Below, piece after piece: positions 55,667 through 63,264 of a stretch of 64,000 nt of DNA (position 1 is its first letter; each line of letters starts with the position of its first letter). The translations under genes and the position numbers were made by a program. Where the stretch lies: NCBI GenBank assembly GCA_937949945.1, contig CALFEQ010000120.1, forward strand, positions 28,887 through 92,886, read 5' to 3'. The DNA comes from an uncultured Myxococcales bacterium. Lineage in GTDB: Bacteria > Myxococcota_A > Polyangia > Polyangiales > Polyangiaceae. The notes beneath the pieces were generated by a model that did no database searches, was not told the DNA's origin, and saw only the letters and a program-made list of their open reading frames with translations.

Positions 55667-55927
55667 GCATCCGGGCGAACCAAGAACGATGCCGCCGCGG
55701 CGACGGACGCTCGCGGAAGGCATGGGCGCGCATGAGCACGCGCGAGCTGCGCGCGACCGCACGCGCTCGGGCGCGCCCACGCCGCCGGAGGCGAGGCGGC
55801 CTCGCGACGAGGAGCTTCTCGGGGGGGCTCGCTCGTGGAGCGCCCCGAGCCCGCTGCTCGGAGGAGACCGCCTCGCCTCGCCTCGTCTCGCGGTCACCGG
55901 CGCGCGCTTCCGGTGGACCGCCGGACG

Positions 55928-56956
55928 CTACGCTTCGGCCTCGGCGCGGCGACCCGGCCGCACCGGTCCCGATGCGAGGATGGCCTGACGCAGCGTCGTC
56001 TGGAGCTCGGGGCTGCTCGCGATCGTCTCACGACTGCGCTCGCGGCCGTTGCCGAGCGTCGCGCCCGCGAACGCGAGGTGGTTTCCGCTCCGCTCGATGA
56101 GCCCGCGCGCGAGCCCGAGGTCGAGCAGCTCGCCGAGGCCGTCGATGCCCTTGCCGTAGCGGATCTCGAACTCCGCCTCGGTGAAAGGAGGCGCCATCTT
56201 GTTCTTCGCGATCTTGACCCGCGTGCGGTGCCCGACGAGCTCGTCGCCGACCTTGACCTGGCCGATGCGCCGGACGTCGAGGCGCATCGACGCGTAGAAC
56301 TTGAGCGCGTTGCCGCCCGTCGTCGTCTCGGGGTTGCCGAACGTCACACCGATCTTCTGGCGGAGCTGGTTGATGAAGATGATCGCGGTGTTCGTCCGGT
56401 GCGCGATCGCGGTGAGCTTGCGCAGCGCCTGGCTCATGAGGCGTGCCTGCAAGCCCACGTGGGCGTCGCCCATCTCGCCTTCGATCTCGGCGCGCGGCAC
56501 GAGCGCGGCGACCGAGTCGATGACGATGAGGTCGATCGCGCCGGAGCGCACGAGCATGTCCACGATGTCGAGCGCCTGCTCGCCCGTGTCGGGCTGCGAG
56601 ACCAGCAGCCTGTCGGTCTCGACGCCGATCGCACGCGCGTAGGCGACGTCGAAAGCGTGCTCGGCGTCGATGAACGCGCAGACGCCTCCGGCGCGCTGCG
56701 CCTGCGCGATCGCGTGGAGCGTGAGCGTCGTCTTCCCGCTCGACTCCGGGCCGTACACCTCGACGACCCGGCCGCGCGGATAGCCGCCGATCCCGGTCGC
56801 GAGATCGAGCGCGAGCGATCCGGTCGAGATCGTCGGCACCGGCTCGAGATCTCCCTCGTCGCCGAGCGCCATGATCGCGCCCTTCCCGAACTGCTTCTCC
56901 ACCGAAACGATGACGCCCTTCAGCACCTTCATCTTCTCTGCGAGCTGCTCGAGCAT
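55928..56956 (-). CDS. recA: Recombinase A
   Basis: RecA forms ATP-dependent filaments on single-stranded DNA for homologous recombination and SOS induction. The 342-residue protein has Walker A GPESSGKTTL near residue 66, a Walker B region LIVIDSVAALVPRAE, the L2 region GNPETTTGGNALKFYASMRL, and a normal length. A purine-rich leader precedes the ATG at 56956. A LexA box matching known deltaproteobacterial forms was looked for and not found. comM follows upstream on the same strand. Confidence 0.97.
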   Translation of the reverse strand: MLEQLAEKMKVLKGVIVSVEKQFGKGAIMALGDEGDLEPVPTISTGSLALDLATGIGGYPRGRVVEVYGPESSGKTTLTLHAIAQAQRAGGVCAFIDAEHAFDVAYARAIGVETDRLLVSQPDTGEQALDIVDMLVRSGAIDLIVIDSVAALVPRAEIEGEMGDAHVGLQARLMSQALRKLTAIAHRTNTAIIFINQLRQKIGVTFGNPETTTGGNALKFYASMRLDVRRIGQVKVGDELVGHRTRVKIAKNKMAPPFTEAEFEIRYGKGIDGLGELLDLGLARGLIERSGNHLAFAGATLGNGRERSRETIASSPELQTTLRQAILASGPVRPGRRAEAEA

Positions 56957-57141
56957 GTCTCTCCGTCTCCTTCCTTTCCTCGCCTTGTCGAAGCCCACGC
57001 AGCCGGCGAGCCGCGGCGTGTGCGGTTCGTTCACGAGCGGGATCGGCCCGGCCGCGCACGGCCGGCCGCAGGACGCAGCGCGCCGCCTCGCGAGCGCGCC
57101 GCCGGCTCGCTTCGCGTTCGACGCGAGCGCCCGGCGCCGGC

Positions 57142-58695
57142 TCAGGCCGCGTCCGACGCCACCGCCGAGCGCCCGTTCGCTCGATCGCGATCGAGCACGC
57201 GGCCTGCGACCGCCTCGCTGACGTGCCTCGCTGCGATCGCCACCGCCCCTTCCATGTCGGCGATGGTCCGGGCGACCCGCAGGACCTTCCCGTATGCGCG
57301 CGCGGAGAGCCCGCGCCGCTCGACGGCCTGCGCGAGGATCCGCTTGCCCTCGGCGTCGAGCCGGCACACGCGCTCCACGTCGCGCTGCTTCAGGTGTGCG
57401 TTGACCTCGGCCGAGACCTCGCCGCGGAGGAAGCGCTCGCGCTGGATGCGACGCGCGTTCTCGACGCGAGCGCGCACGGTCGCGCTCGACTCGCCGCGCT
57501 CCGCCGACTCGAGGTCGGCGACGTCGACGCGCGGGAGCGCCACGTGGAAGTCGAGGCGATCGAGCAGCGGGCCGCTGAGCCGCCGTCGGTAGCTGCGTAC
57601 CGCCTCCTGACTGCAGGTGCAGCGCCCGGTGCCGTCGCCGCGGTTGCCGCACGGGCACGGGTTCATCGCGCCGACGAGGAGCGGTCTCGCGGGGAACGTC
57701 GCCATCGTCTTCATCCGACAGACGGTGACGAAGCCGTCCTCGAGCGGCTGTCTGAGCGCCTCGAGCGCGCTCCGGCGCAGCTCCGGGATCTCGTCGAGGA
57801 ACAGCACGCCGTTGTGCGCGAGGCTCACCTCGCCGGGGCGCGCGTGCTCGCCTCCTCCCACGAGGGCGACGTCGCTGACGGTGTGGTGCGGCGCACGGAA
57901 GGGACGCTCGACCTGCAGCGCATCGCCGAGCAACCCGGCGACGCCGTGGATGGCCATCACCTCGAGCGCCTCGTCGCGCGAGAGCGCCGGGAGGATGCCG
58001 GGCATGCGCCGGGCGAGCATCGTCTTCCCAGCGCCGGGCGGGCCGATCATGAGCAGGTTGTGCCCGCCGGACGCGCAGATCTCGAGCGCGCGCCGCGCCG
58101 CGTGCTGCCCGCGGACGTCGGCGAGATCGTCCATCGGACGGCGCACGAGCTCACGCGACGGCGGGCGCGGACGCGGGAGCGCGCCGCCGCCGCGGAGCGC
58201 CGCGACGACCTCCGCGAGCGACGAGGCGAGCTCCACCTCGACGCCGTCGATCAGCGACGACTCGTGCTCGTTCGCGCGCGGCACGATCGCACGCGACACG
58301 CCGCGTGCCTTGGCGCCGAGCAGGTGCGCGACGACCCCTCGCAAGCTCTGTACGGCGCCGTTGAGCGAGAGCTCGCCGAGCAAGAGCACGTCTTCGATCG
58401 ACGCGGGCGGCAGGACCTCGAGCGCGACGAGCGTGGCGAGCGCGATCGCGAGATCGAACGCGCTCCCGCTCTTCTTCACGTCCGCGGGCGCGAGGTTGAC
58501 CGTCACGCGATACTCGCTGATGTCGACGCCGACACCGGCGAGCGCGCTCTTCACGCGCACGCGGCTCTCGCGCACGGCGGCTTCCGCCAACCCCACGAGC
58601 TCGAACGTCGGGATCCCCCGCGTCGCCTGCACCTCCACGCGAACGGGGTGAGAAGCGATTCCCACGAGCACGGCACTCTGCGCGATGGCCAGCAT
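57142..58695 (-). CDS. comM: ComM-like Mg-chelatase family AAA ATPase
   Basis: A 517-residue YifB/ComM-type protein. ComM promotes branch migration in natural transformation in other bacteria. Signatures are ISEYRVTVNLAPADVKKSGS, the AAA Walker A GPPGAGKTMLARRMP, LDEIPELRRSALEALRQPLE, and NPCPCGNRGDGTGRC. ATG at 58695 is used; earlier in-frame starts exist without support. It lies 185 bp from recA and could share its SOS- or competence-related control. Confidence 0.94.
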   Translation of the reverse strand: MLAIAQSAVLVGIASHPVRVEVQATRGIPTFELVGLAEAAVRESRVRVKSALAGVGVDISEYRVTVNLAPADVKKSGSAFDLAIALATLVALEVLPPASIEDVLLLGELSLNGAVQSLRGVVAHLLGAKARGVSRAIVPRANEHESSLIDGVEVELASSLAEVVAALRGGGALPRPRPPSRELVRRPMDDLADVRGQHAARRALEICASGGHNLLMIGPPGAGKTMLARRMPGILPALSRDEALEVMAIHGVAGLLGDALQVERPFRAPHHTVSDVALVGGGEHARPGEVSLAHNGVLFLDEIPELRRSALEALRQPLEDGFVTVCRMKTMATFPARPLLVGAMNPCPCGNRGDGTGRCTCSQEAVRSYRRRLSGPLLDRLDFHVALPRVDVADLESAERGESSATVRARVENARRIQRERFLRGEVSAEVNAHLKQRDVERVCRLDAEGKRILAQAVERRGLSARAYGKVLRVARTIADMEGAVAIAARHVSEAVAGRVLDRDRANGRSAVASDAA

Positions 58696-58960
58696 GCCCG
58701 CGGCAGTAGCGACGCGCGTGCCGTATCGCGTGCGAACGATTCCGCGATCTTCCGCCGGTGACACCATGGCCCGGCCAGATTCGGCCTGGCCCGGGCCAGG
58801 CGCCTCGACGCTCCTCGCGGGCTCGAGCTCTCCGGTCGGGCTCGGCTCGCGCTTCGGAGAGGCAGCTCGACAGCAAACGCGGACGAACGACGGAAGAACA
58901 ATCGCGTTTGTTCGATCGCCGTCGAGAGTCGCCGGAAGGACACTTTTTCGATTTAAATGC

Positions 58961-58989
58961 TTGCGCGAGTCGAAAAGGCAGGCTATAGG
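58961..58989 (+). promoter_or_regulatory. Sigma70-like promoter candidate
   Basis: TTGCGC, a 17-base spacer, then TATAGG. Downstream the RNA could fold as AGGTGA/TCACCT around the hairpin CGCTCC/GGAGCG. It may drive an unannotated transcript ending near 59474. Confidence 0.45.
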
Positions 58990-59439
58990 TGAATCACGCT
59001 CCTGTCTGGAGCGTCTACCTGTCACCTTTCCACCTGGAGGCGCGTTCCGGAGACCCCGGACGTGCAAAGCTCGCGTGATTCTCTCCGCTCGAGACAACAG
59101 GACGGCTTCCGAAGCGCTTCGGCGCGGCAGTCCGTTCTGCGTCGCGCTCGCGGAGAAGCCCGCGGCGCCGGCGTGGAACGCCTCGTTCTCCCTCCGTGGA
59201 TGGCGGGAGTCGGAGCGGTTGGGGTGCGCCCCGTCCTACGGCGGCTCGTCCTTCCATCACGGCGCCCTGTTCGCCGATCGCGGCAGCCTTTCCTGCCTCG
59301 GCCAATCCTCCCTCGGGCAGATCGGCGGCCTCATGTCCACCGTCCCTTCCACCCGGCGTTCGGGTACGTGCACGAACCCGGCAAAGCAGGAGGGCGGCCC
59401 CTAGCGGTCACTCGCACTGTCTCCAATTTCGGAGCCGTA

Positions 59440-59474
59440 GAGAGGCCGCCCGGGGAAACCCGACGCGGCCTCTC
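59440..59474 (+). terminator. Terminator-like hairpin before the tRNA array
   Basis: A perfect 10-bp stem GAGAGGCCGC with its complement around a 15-base loop, followed by GGCATTTCT. It could end the transcript that starts near 58990. Confidence 0.55.
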
Positions 59475-59767
59475 GGCATTTCTGGCCCGACGCGCCCGAG
59501 CCGAAGCTCCCGCCGAGGGTCCCGGTCGAGCGACCCGAGGAGCGCCGCAACGAGTCGGCGCCCGATGTGCGGCGTCCGTCCCTGACGCGAAGCAGCGCCT
59601 CACGGCTACGGCAGAGGTCGCCCGCTCGCGTCGGGCTCCTGGGCTCGGTGTGCCCATCGCCTCCGATCAGTTCCAGATACCGAGCATACTCAATCGTTAT
59701 TTTCAAACCGAGAACAAGCCCATGAAACGGCGCATCTCAATTCTACTTTCTCGCTCGCCGAGGCGCC

Positions 59768-59840
59768 GGGACGCTAGCTCAGTCGGGAGAGCACCGGGCT
59801 TTTACCCCGAGGGATGAGGGTTCGAGTCCCTCGCGTCCCA
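59768..59840 (+). tRNA. tRNA-Lys(TTT)
   Basis: First gene of the array. Acceptor GGGACGC/GCGTCCC, anticodon TTT in loop CTTTTAC, canonical T-loop TTCGAGT with G18G19 in the D-loop. CCA is not encoded. Confidence 0.93.
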
Positions 59841-59949
59841 CCGCTCTCTCCTCGCCCTCGACGCGCGACACGTTCCGAGTCGAGCACTGCAACGGCGCGC
59901 TCGTTCCGTGACGACGCACGCACGACGCATCGTTCTGCTCTCCCCTCGC

Positions 59950-60022
59950 AGGTCCGTAGCGTAACTGGAAGCGCACCCGGCTCTTAACCGGGGTGGTGAG
60001 GGTTCGACCCCCTCCGGACCTA
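59950..60022 (+). tRNA. tRNA-Lys(CTT)
   Basis: Perfect acceptor AGGTCCG/CGGACCT, anticodon CTT in loop CTCTTAA, canonical T-loop. CCA is not encoded. Confidence 0.92.
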
Positions 60023-60094
60023 CCGCTGCTCGAGCACGACTTCCATCGCTCGACGCGGCGACGGCGACGTGCGCCTCGCGCGCGCGCGCCTCTA

Positions 60095-60166
60095 CTCCGG
60101 GATCGTCTAGCTGGCAGGACACTGGTCTCTGAAACCAGGAAGACAGGTTCGAATCCTGTGCCCGGA
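60095..60166 (+). tRNA. tRNA-Gln(CTG)
   Basis: Acceptor TCCGGGA/GCCCGGA with one mismatch at the inner end, anticodon CTG in loop CTCTGAA, T-arm ACAGG/CCTGT. CCA is not encoded. Confidence 0.92.
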
Positions 60167-60337
60167 GCTGCACGCCTCTTCACGGAGCCCCCGCTCCGTC
60201 GAAGGGCCTCGCTCCATGACAACTCGGCGCCAAGGCTCGTCGCGTACGCGCGTGCTGACCGCTTCACCGTTCCGCCTCGAGAGAGCTCGGACATGGTGAG
60301 TCGGCAGCAGCACGCGCGTGCGCGACCGAGCGGACGT

Positions 60338-60412
60338 TCCAGCGAAGCCGAATGGTCAGGCAGCCGGCTGTTAACCGGCCTCTAGAAGGTTCGATTCCTT
60401 CCGCTGGAGCCA
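60338..60412 (+). tRNA. tRNA-Asn(GTT)
   Basis: Acceptor TCCAGCG/CGCTGGA, anticodon GTT in loop CTGTTAA, T-loop TTCGATT. CCA is encoded after discriminator G. Confidence 0.95.
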
Positions 60413-60499
60413 CGTCCCCGCTCGAAGCGGGGCACGACTCCCATCCGCTCGCGCCGGCGCGCTCTTTCGATCCGAAGACGTGCGCACCGCGAGCACCTT

Positions 60500-60574
60500 G
60501 CCCATGAAGCTCGATCGGCCGAGCACCCGCCTCGTACACGGGAGGATCCGGTTCGAATCCGGACGTGGGCTCCA
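60500..60574 (+). tRNA. tRNA-Thr(CGT)
   Basis: Acceptor GCCCATG/CGTGGGC, anticodon CGT in loop CTCGTAC. The 3' half from variable loop to encoded CCA is identical to the next tRNA, showing a recent duplication or gene conversion. Confidence 0.93.
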
Positions 60575-60591
60575 CGAAGACGAGAAGAGGC

Positions 60592-60666
60592 GCCCGCGCG
60601 GCTCGAACGGTCGAGCGCCCGGTTTGTACCCGGGAGGATCCGGTTCGAATCCGGACGTGGGCTCCA
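60592..60666 (+). tRNA. tRNA-Thr(TGT)
   Basis: Acceptor GCCCGCG/CGTGGGC, anticodon TGT in loop TTTGTAC. Shares its 3' half and encoded CCA with tRNA-Thr(CGT). Confidence 0.93.
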
Positions 60667-60681
60667 TCGAGCTTCGAGCTC

Positions 60682-60756
60682 GCTCCCGTCGTCCAGTGGT
60701 CAGGATCTCCGCCTTTCAAGCGGAAGGGATCGGTTCGATTCCGATCGGGAGCACCA
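60682..60756 (+). tRNA. tRNA-Glu(TTC)
   Basis: Acceptor GCTCCCG/CGGGAGC, anticodon TTC in loop CTTTCAA, T-loop TTCGATT. CCA is encoded. Confidence 0.95.
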
Positions 60757-60802
60757 GCGGTCGACAGAGCCGACCGCGAGAACGATTGATTGCACTCTAC
60801 AC

Positions 60803-60875
60803 GGTAGTGTTGCTCGTCTGGTGACGAGGGCTGACTGTGAATCAGTGGAGACGGGTTCGATTCCCGTACGCTACC
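60803..60875 (+). tRNA. tRNA-His(GTG)
   Basis: An encoded G-1 opposite C73, as expected for histidine, with acceptor GTAGTGT/ACGCTAC. Anticodon GTG in loop CTGTGAA. CCA is not encoded. Confidence 0.94.
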
Positions 60876-60888
60876 CCGCCGCATGCGA

Positions 60889-60960
60889 GTCCTCGTGGCC
60901 GAGCGGATAGGCGCCGGCCTCCTGAGCCGGTCGACGCAGGTTCGACTCCTGCCGGGGACA
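60889..60960 (+). tRNA. tRNA-Arg(CCT)
   Basis: Acceptor GTCCTCG/CGGGGAC, anticodon CCT in loop CTCCTGA with stem CCGGC/GCCGG, T-loop TTCGACT. CCA is not encoded. Confidence 0.93.
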
Positions 60961-60993
60961 CCGAGGGCTCCAGCCAATCCCTCTTCGATGATT

Positions 60994-61065
60994 GCTCCGT
61001 GATGCGACTGGCGTCGCAGCTCCACTGTCCATGGAGTGAGACGGGTTCGATTCCCGTACGGGGCG
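60994..61065 (+). tRNA. tRNA-Asp(GTC)
   Basis: Acceptor GCTCCGT/ACGGGGC, anticodon GTC in loop CTGTCCA with stem CTCCA/TGGAG. CCA is not encoded. Confidence 0.93.
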
Positions 61066-61075
61066 CCGACGACAT

Positions 61076-61146
61076 GGGTCGCAGAGTCATGGTGACCGGC
61101 CGGGCTTCCAACCCCCGGAGAGAGGGTTCGATTCCTTCGCGGCCCG
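61076..61146 (+). tRNA. tRNA-Gly(TCC), degenerate anticodon arm
   Basis: Acceptor GGGTCGC/GCGGCCC and T-arm are sound. With a 7-base loop (CTTCCAA) the anticodon stem has two C-C mismatches; a 5-bp stem forms only if the loop is 9 bases. The second TCC tRNA (61311-61382) has a normal arm, so this copy may be decaying or a frameshift suppressor-like variant. Confidence 0.75.
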
Positions 61147-61152
61147 CCGAGC

Positions 61153-61223
61153 GGGGCGGTAGTTCAACAGGAGAACGCTGCGTTCGCATCGCAGAAATCG
61201 GGGTGCGATTCCCCGTCGCTCCA
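61153..61223 (+). tRNA. tRNA-Ala(CGC), A18/G55 type
   Basis: Anticodon CGC in loop TTCGCAT with stem CTGCG/CGCAG. T-loop is TGCGATT (G55) and the D-loop AACAGGA has A18. CCA is not encoded. Confidence 0.88.
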
Positions 61224-61232
61224 CCGTCGCTC

Positions 61233-61305
61233 GGGACCGTAGCTCAGCGAGGAGAGCGTCTCGATGGCATCGAGGAGGTTGCCGGTGCAACTCCGGCCGG
61301 TTCCA
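61233..61305 (+). tRNA. tRNA-Ala(GGC), A18/G55 type
   Basis: Acceptor GGGACCG/CGGTTCC, anticodon GGC in loop ATGGCAT. T-loop TGCAACT (G55), D-loop AGCGAGGA (A18). Confidence 0.88.
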
Positions 61306-61310
61306 CCCAT

Positions 61311-61382
61311 GCGGGTATCGTCCAAGCAGTAGGACTTCGGTCTTCCAAACCGAGAACGAGGGTGCGAGTCCCTCTGCCCGCT
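61311..61382 (+). tRNA. tRNA-Gly(TCC), A18/G55 type
   Basis: Acceptor GCGGGTA/TGCCCGC, anticodon TCC in loop CTTCCAA with stem TCGGT/ACCGA. T-loop TGCGAGT (G55), D-loop AAGCAGTA (A18). Confidence 0.9.
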
Positions 61383-61410
61383 CCGATCGTCGCGTCACGG
61401 CGGCTCTTTC

Positions 61411-61479
61411 GAGCCGATTCTCCGGGGAGGATCGCCGTCTGCAAAACGGCGCGCGAGGGTTCGACTCCCTCTCGGCTCT
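61411..61479 (+). tRNA. tRNA-Cys(GCA) with shrunken D-arm
   Basis: Perfect acceptor GAGCCGA/TCGGCTC, anticodon GCA in loop CTGCAAA. The D-arm is only CTC-CGGG-GAG, giving a 69-base tRNA. Canonical T-loop TTCGACT. One base separates it from the next gene. Confidence 0.88.
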
Positions 61480-61480
61480 C

Positions 61481-61553
61481 GGATCACGACGGGTTGGTCA
61501 CCCTGGGCTCTCTGATAAGGAGCCTGCACTGCGTTCGATTCGCAGGTGATCCA
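61481..61553 (+). tRNA. tRNA-Ile(GAT)
   Basis: Perfect acceptor GGATCAC/GTGATCC, anticodon GAT in loop CTGATAA, T-arm CTGCG/CGCAG with TTCGATT. Confidence 0.94.
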
Positions 61554-61560
61554 CGGATGC

Positions 61561-61633
61561 GCGGCGCCGGCAGTCTAGTGACTGCGCCTGCATGACGAGC
61601 AGGAGGAGGCAGGTGCGATTCCTGCGCGCCGTA
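61561..61633 (+). tRNA. tRNA-Val(GAC), A18/G55 type
   Basis: Acceptor GCGGCGC/GCGCCGT, anticodon GAC in loop ATGACGA with stem CCTGC/GCAGG. T-loop TGCGATT (G55). D-loop TCTAGTGA contains AG where G18G19 is expected; the alignment needs one gap here. Confidence 0.85.
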
Positions 61634-61654
61634 CCGGACGACGCATTCGTCCAC

Positions 61655-61724
61655 GGGCTCGTCTCCGGGGAGGAGAGGGCTGCTTTGCAAGCAGACCGAG
61701 CGGGTTCGACTCCCGACGGGTCCA
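61655..61724 (+). tRNA. tRNA-Ala(TGC), short D-arm
   Basis: Acceptor GGGCTCG/CGGGTCC with two wobble pairs, anticodon TGC in loop TTTGCAA. The D-arm is CTCC-GGGGA-GGAG. Single mismatches at the outer anticodon and T-stem pairs. Canonical T-loop TTCGACT. 70 bases. Confidence 0.82.
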
Positions 61725-61725
61725 C

Positions 61726-61800
61726 CTGCGCATGGCTCAACCTGGCTAGAGCGCTCCGTTCGGGTCGGAGAGATTGGAGGTTCGAATCCTCCTGCGCAGA
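61726..61800 (+). tRNA. tRNA-Pro(CGG)
   Basis: Acceptor CTGCGCA/TGCGCAG, anticodon CGG in loop TTCGGGT with stem CTCCG/CGGAG, T-arm GGAGG/CCTCC. Begins one base after the preceding tRNA. Confidence 0.94.
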
Positions 61801-61820
61801 CCGAAGAACGTTTCTCGTAC

Positions 61821-61897
61821 GCCGACGTGGCCCAACTCGGTAGAGGCTGGAGGCTCAGAACCTCTGCATCGTGAGGGTTCGAATCCCTCCGTCGGCA
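61821..61897 (+). tRNA. tRNA-Leu(CAG) with short variable loop
   Basis: Acceptor GCCGACG/CGTCGGC, anticodon CAG in loop CTCAGAA. The variable loop has 7 bases rather than the long arm normal for leucine tRNAs (77 bases in total). T-loop canonical. Confidence 0.85.
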
Positions 61898-61938
61898 CCG
61901 ACGTCCAACCATCGCTCGAAGCGACGCGGACGCGATCC

Positions 61939-62024
61939 GTCACCGTGGTGGAACTGGGATACACGCCAGCTCGAGATGCTGGGCTCCGTCGTGGAGTTTG
62001 AGGGTTCGACTCCCTCCGGTGACA
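61939..62024 (+). tRNA. tRNA-Leu(GAG) with C33
   Basis: A normal class II leucine tRNA with a long variable arm. Acceptor GTCACCG/CGGTGAC, anticodon GAG in loop TCGAGAT, so position 33 is C instead of the universal T. T-loop canonical. Confidence 0.88.
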
Positions 62025-62150
62025 CTTGCGCGACTTCTCTCCGGCCACCTCCTCGTCGCTCATCCATCGAGCTTGCGACGTCGTCTCGTACGACGTCGAG
62101 ACCTCCGCAAAGGAGATCGAGCAGTGAGGAAGAGAAAGAGAAGGTGACCC

Positions 62151-62684
62151 ATGCGCACGTTGATGCTGACCCCCTGGATGGCGCCGCACAAGATCATCTC
62201 GTGGCAACGCGCTGTCGTTCTCGCCTACCTCGGCAAGGTCGACGTCATCGAGACGTGGGACGCGGAGCTCCACGCCCCGAGCCTCTCGATGCGTGCCCCG
62301 GCCGTGGTTCGCCTGAAGAAGGGGGCAGTCTCCACGAAGCAGTCGGTCCGCTTCTCGCGCATCAACGTCTTCTTGCGCGACAAGTTCCGGTGCCAGTACT
62401 GCGGAGAGAGGAAGCCTCTCAAGCAGCTCAACTACGACCACGTCATCCCGCGCGTGCAGGGAGGAAAGACGGTTTGGGAGAACATCGTCACCTCCTGCTA
62501 CGCGTGCAACGACCGTAAGGGGAGCCGCACGCCCGAGCAGGCTGGAATGAAGCTGCTTCGGCAGCCGAAGAAGCCGAGCTCGCTGCCCGTCGTGCCGCCG
62601 ATCCGCCTCGAGGAGGGTGACCTGCCCGACATCTGGCAGCCGTACTGCGACGGCCATTGCGCGTCGGAGCCGCTCTCCGCGTGA
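62151..62684 (+). CDS. Stand-alone HNH endonuclease inside the tRNA array
   Basis: A 177-residue McrA-type (COG1403-like) HNH protein. The N-terminal half reads LTPWMAPHKIISWQRAVVLA and ETWDAELHAPSLSMRAP, as in the widespread stand-alone HNH family. The nuclease motif has zinc cysteine pairs CQYCG and CYACN, with YDHVIPRVQGG, WENIV, and NDRKGSRTPEQAGM (His-Asn-Asn of the HNH triad). It is the only protein-coding gene between tRNAs 21 and 22, in the same direction. An AAGGTG sits before the ATG at 62151. A homing-like, array-mobilising, or tRNA- or phage-defence role is possible; none is shown. Confidence 0.92.
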   Translation: MRTLMLTPWMAPHKIISWQRAVVLAYLGKVDVIETWDAELHAPSLSMRAPAVVRLKKGAVSTKQSVRFSRINVFLRDKFRCQYCGERKPLKQLNYDHVIPRVQGGKTVWENIVTSCYACNDRKGSRTPEQAGMKLLRQPKKPSSLPVVPPIRLEEGDLPDIWQPYCDGHCASEPLSA

Positions 62685-62699
62685 CCGCCACGGGCGGTC
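62683..62699 (+). terminator. Short hairpin overlapping the HNH stop codon
   Basis: GACCGCC and GGCGGTC with a 3-base loop begin at the TGA stop of the HNH gene. A second 9-bp hairpin (CGAGGGGCG with its complement, 62772-62792) stands just before the next tRNA. Confidence 0.5.
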
Positions 62700-62796
62700 T
62701 CCGCGGCGTCGATCGCGTCGGCGCTGCTCCCGCGTCCTGGTCCATGACGGAAAAACTGGACCACCTACTTCCGAGGGGCGCGCCGCCCCTCGACCT

Positions 62797-62871
62797 CAGG
62801 GCGTAGCTCAGCCAGGCAAGAGCGTCAGTCTGGGGGACTGGAGATCGCAGGTTCGAATCCTGCCGTCCTGA
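62797..62871 (+). tRNA. tRNA-Pro(GGG)
   Basis: Acceptor CAGGGCG/CGTCCTG, anticodon GGG in loop CTGGGGG with stem TCAGT/ACTGG, T-loop TTCGAAT. First tRNA after the HNH gene. Confidence 0.93.
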
Positions 62872-62879
62872 CCGCATCG

Positions 62880-62964
62880 GGAAGGCAAATCCGAGAGGTT
62901 CGGAGATCGTCTGGAACACGATTCGCGCGGACGACCGCGTGAGGTTCGAGTCCTCTGCCTTCCT
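62880..62964 (+). tRNA. tRNA-Ser(GGA)
   Basis: Class II tRNA with a long variable arm. Acceptor GGAAGGC/GCCTTCC, anticodon GGA in loop CTGGAAC with stem ATCGT/ACGAT. Canonical T-loop TTCGAGT. Confidence 0.92.
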
Positions 62965-62970
62965 CCGCGA

Positions 62971-63043
62971 GGTCGGTTAGCTCAAAAGGTAGAGCGGGAG
63001 CCTGAAGAGCTCCGCGTAGGGGGTTCGATTCCCTCACCGACCA
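62971..63043 (+). tRNA. tRNA-Phe(GAA)
   Basis: Perfect acceptor GGTCGGT/ACCGACC, anticodon GAA in loop CTGAAGA with stem GGAGC/GCTCC, T-loop TTCGATT. Confidence 0.95.
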
Positions 63044-63054
63044 CCTCCGGGCTC

Positions 63055-63144
63055 GGAAGAAAAACTGGCTGGGAGCCAGGCCTCCCTCGAAAGGAGTGCG
63101 CACCCTCGATCGAAGGGTGTGAGGTTCGAGACCTCTTTCTTCCG
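63055..63144 (+). tRNA. tRNA-Ser(CGA)
   Basis: Class II tRNA with an ACCCT/AGGGT variable stem. Acceptor GGAAGAA/TTCTTCC, anticodon CGA in loop CTCGAAA. Canonical T-loop. Confidence 0.9.
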
Positions 63145-63188
63145 CCGGTCACGGTGAGCGCGCCGCGCGCGCTCGTCGTGTCCACCCT

Positions 63189-63259
63189 CTCCTCGTCGTG
63201 GTGGCGCCACGCATCGGTCTACGAAACCGATTGTCCAAGTTCGATTCTTGGCGAGGAGA
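63189..63259 (+). tRNA. tRNA-Arg(ACG)
   Basis: Perfect acceptor CTCCTCG/CGAGGAG, anticodon ACG in loop CTACGAA with stem TCGGT/ACCGA. D-loop is only TGGCG but keeps GG. Canonical T-loop TTCGATT. Confidence 0.9.
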
Positions 63260-63264
63260 CCGAC

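Larger units (their letters stand above)
58696..59767. other. Long gene-poor region before the tRNA array
   Basis: Over a kilobase with no protein I can support. It contains a promoter-like site at 58961-58989, a string of small hairpins from 58982 to 59060, and a terminator-like hairpin at 59440-59474. A frame open from about 59078 to 59404 has weak coding character. The last 80 bases (59680-59760) are unusually AT-rich and probably promote the tRNA array. Confidence 0.55.

Noticed and set aside
56957..57141. LexA-box in the recA upstream region
   Set aside because: Only partial GTTC matches were seen; none fits a known deltaproteobacterial SOS box.
59062..59817. Open frame overlapping the region before and into the first tRNA
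   Set aside because: Biased composition, no ribosome binding site, and it runs into a tRNA gene.
60264..61025. Open frames across the tRNA array on both strands
   Set aside because: They arise from repeated tRNA sequences (recurring GFEP, GSNP-like peptides from T-arms) and are not genes.
62025..62150. Another tRNA between tRNA-Leu(GAG) and the HNH gene
   Set aside because: No T-arm consensus or acceptor pairing was found in the spacer.
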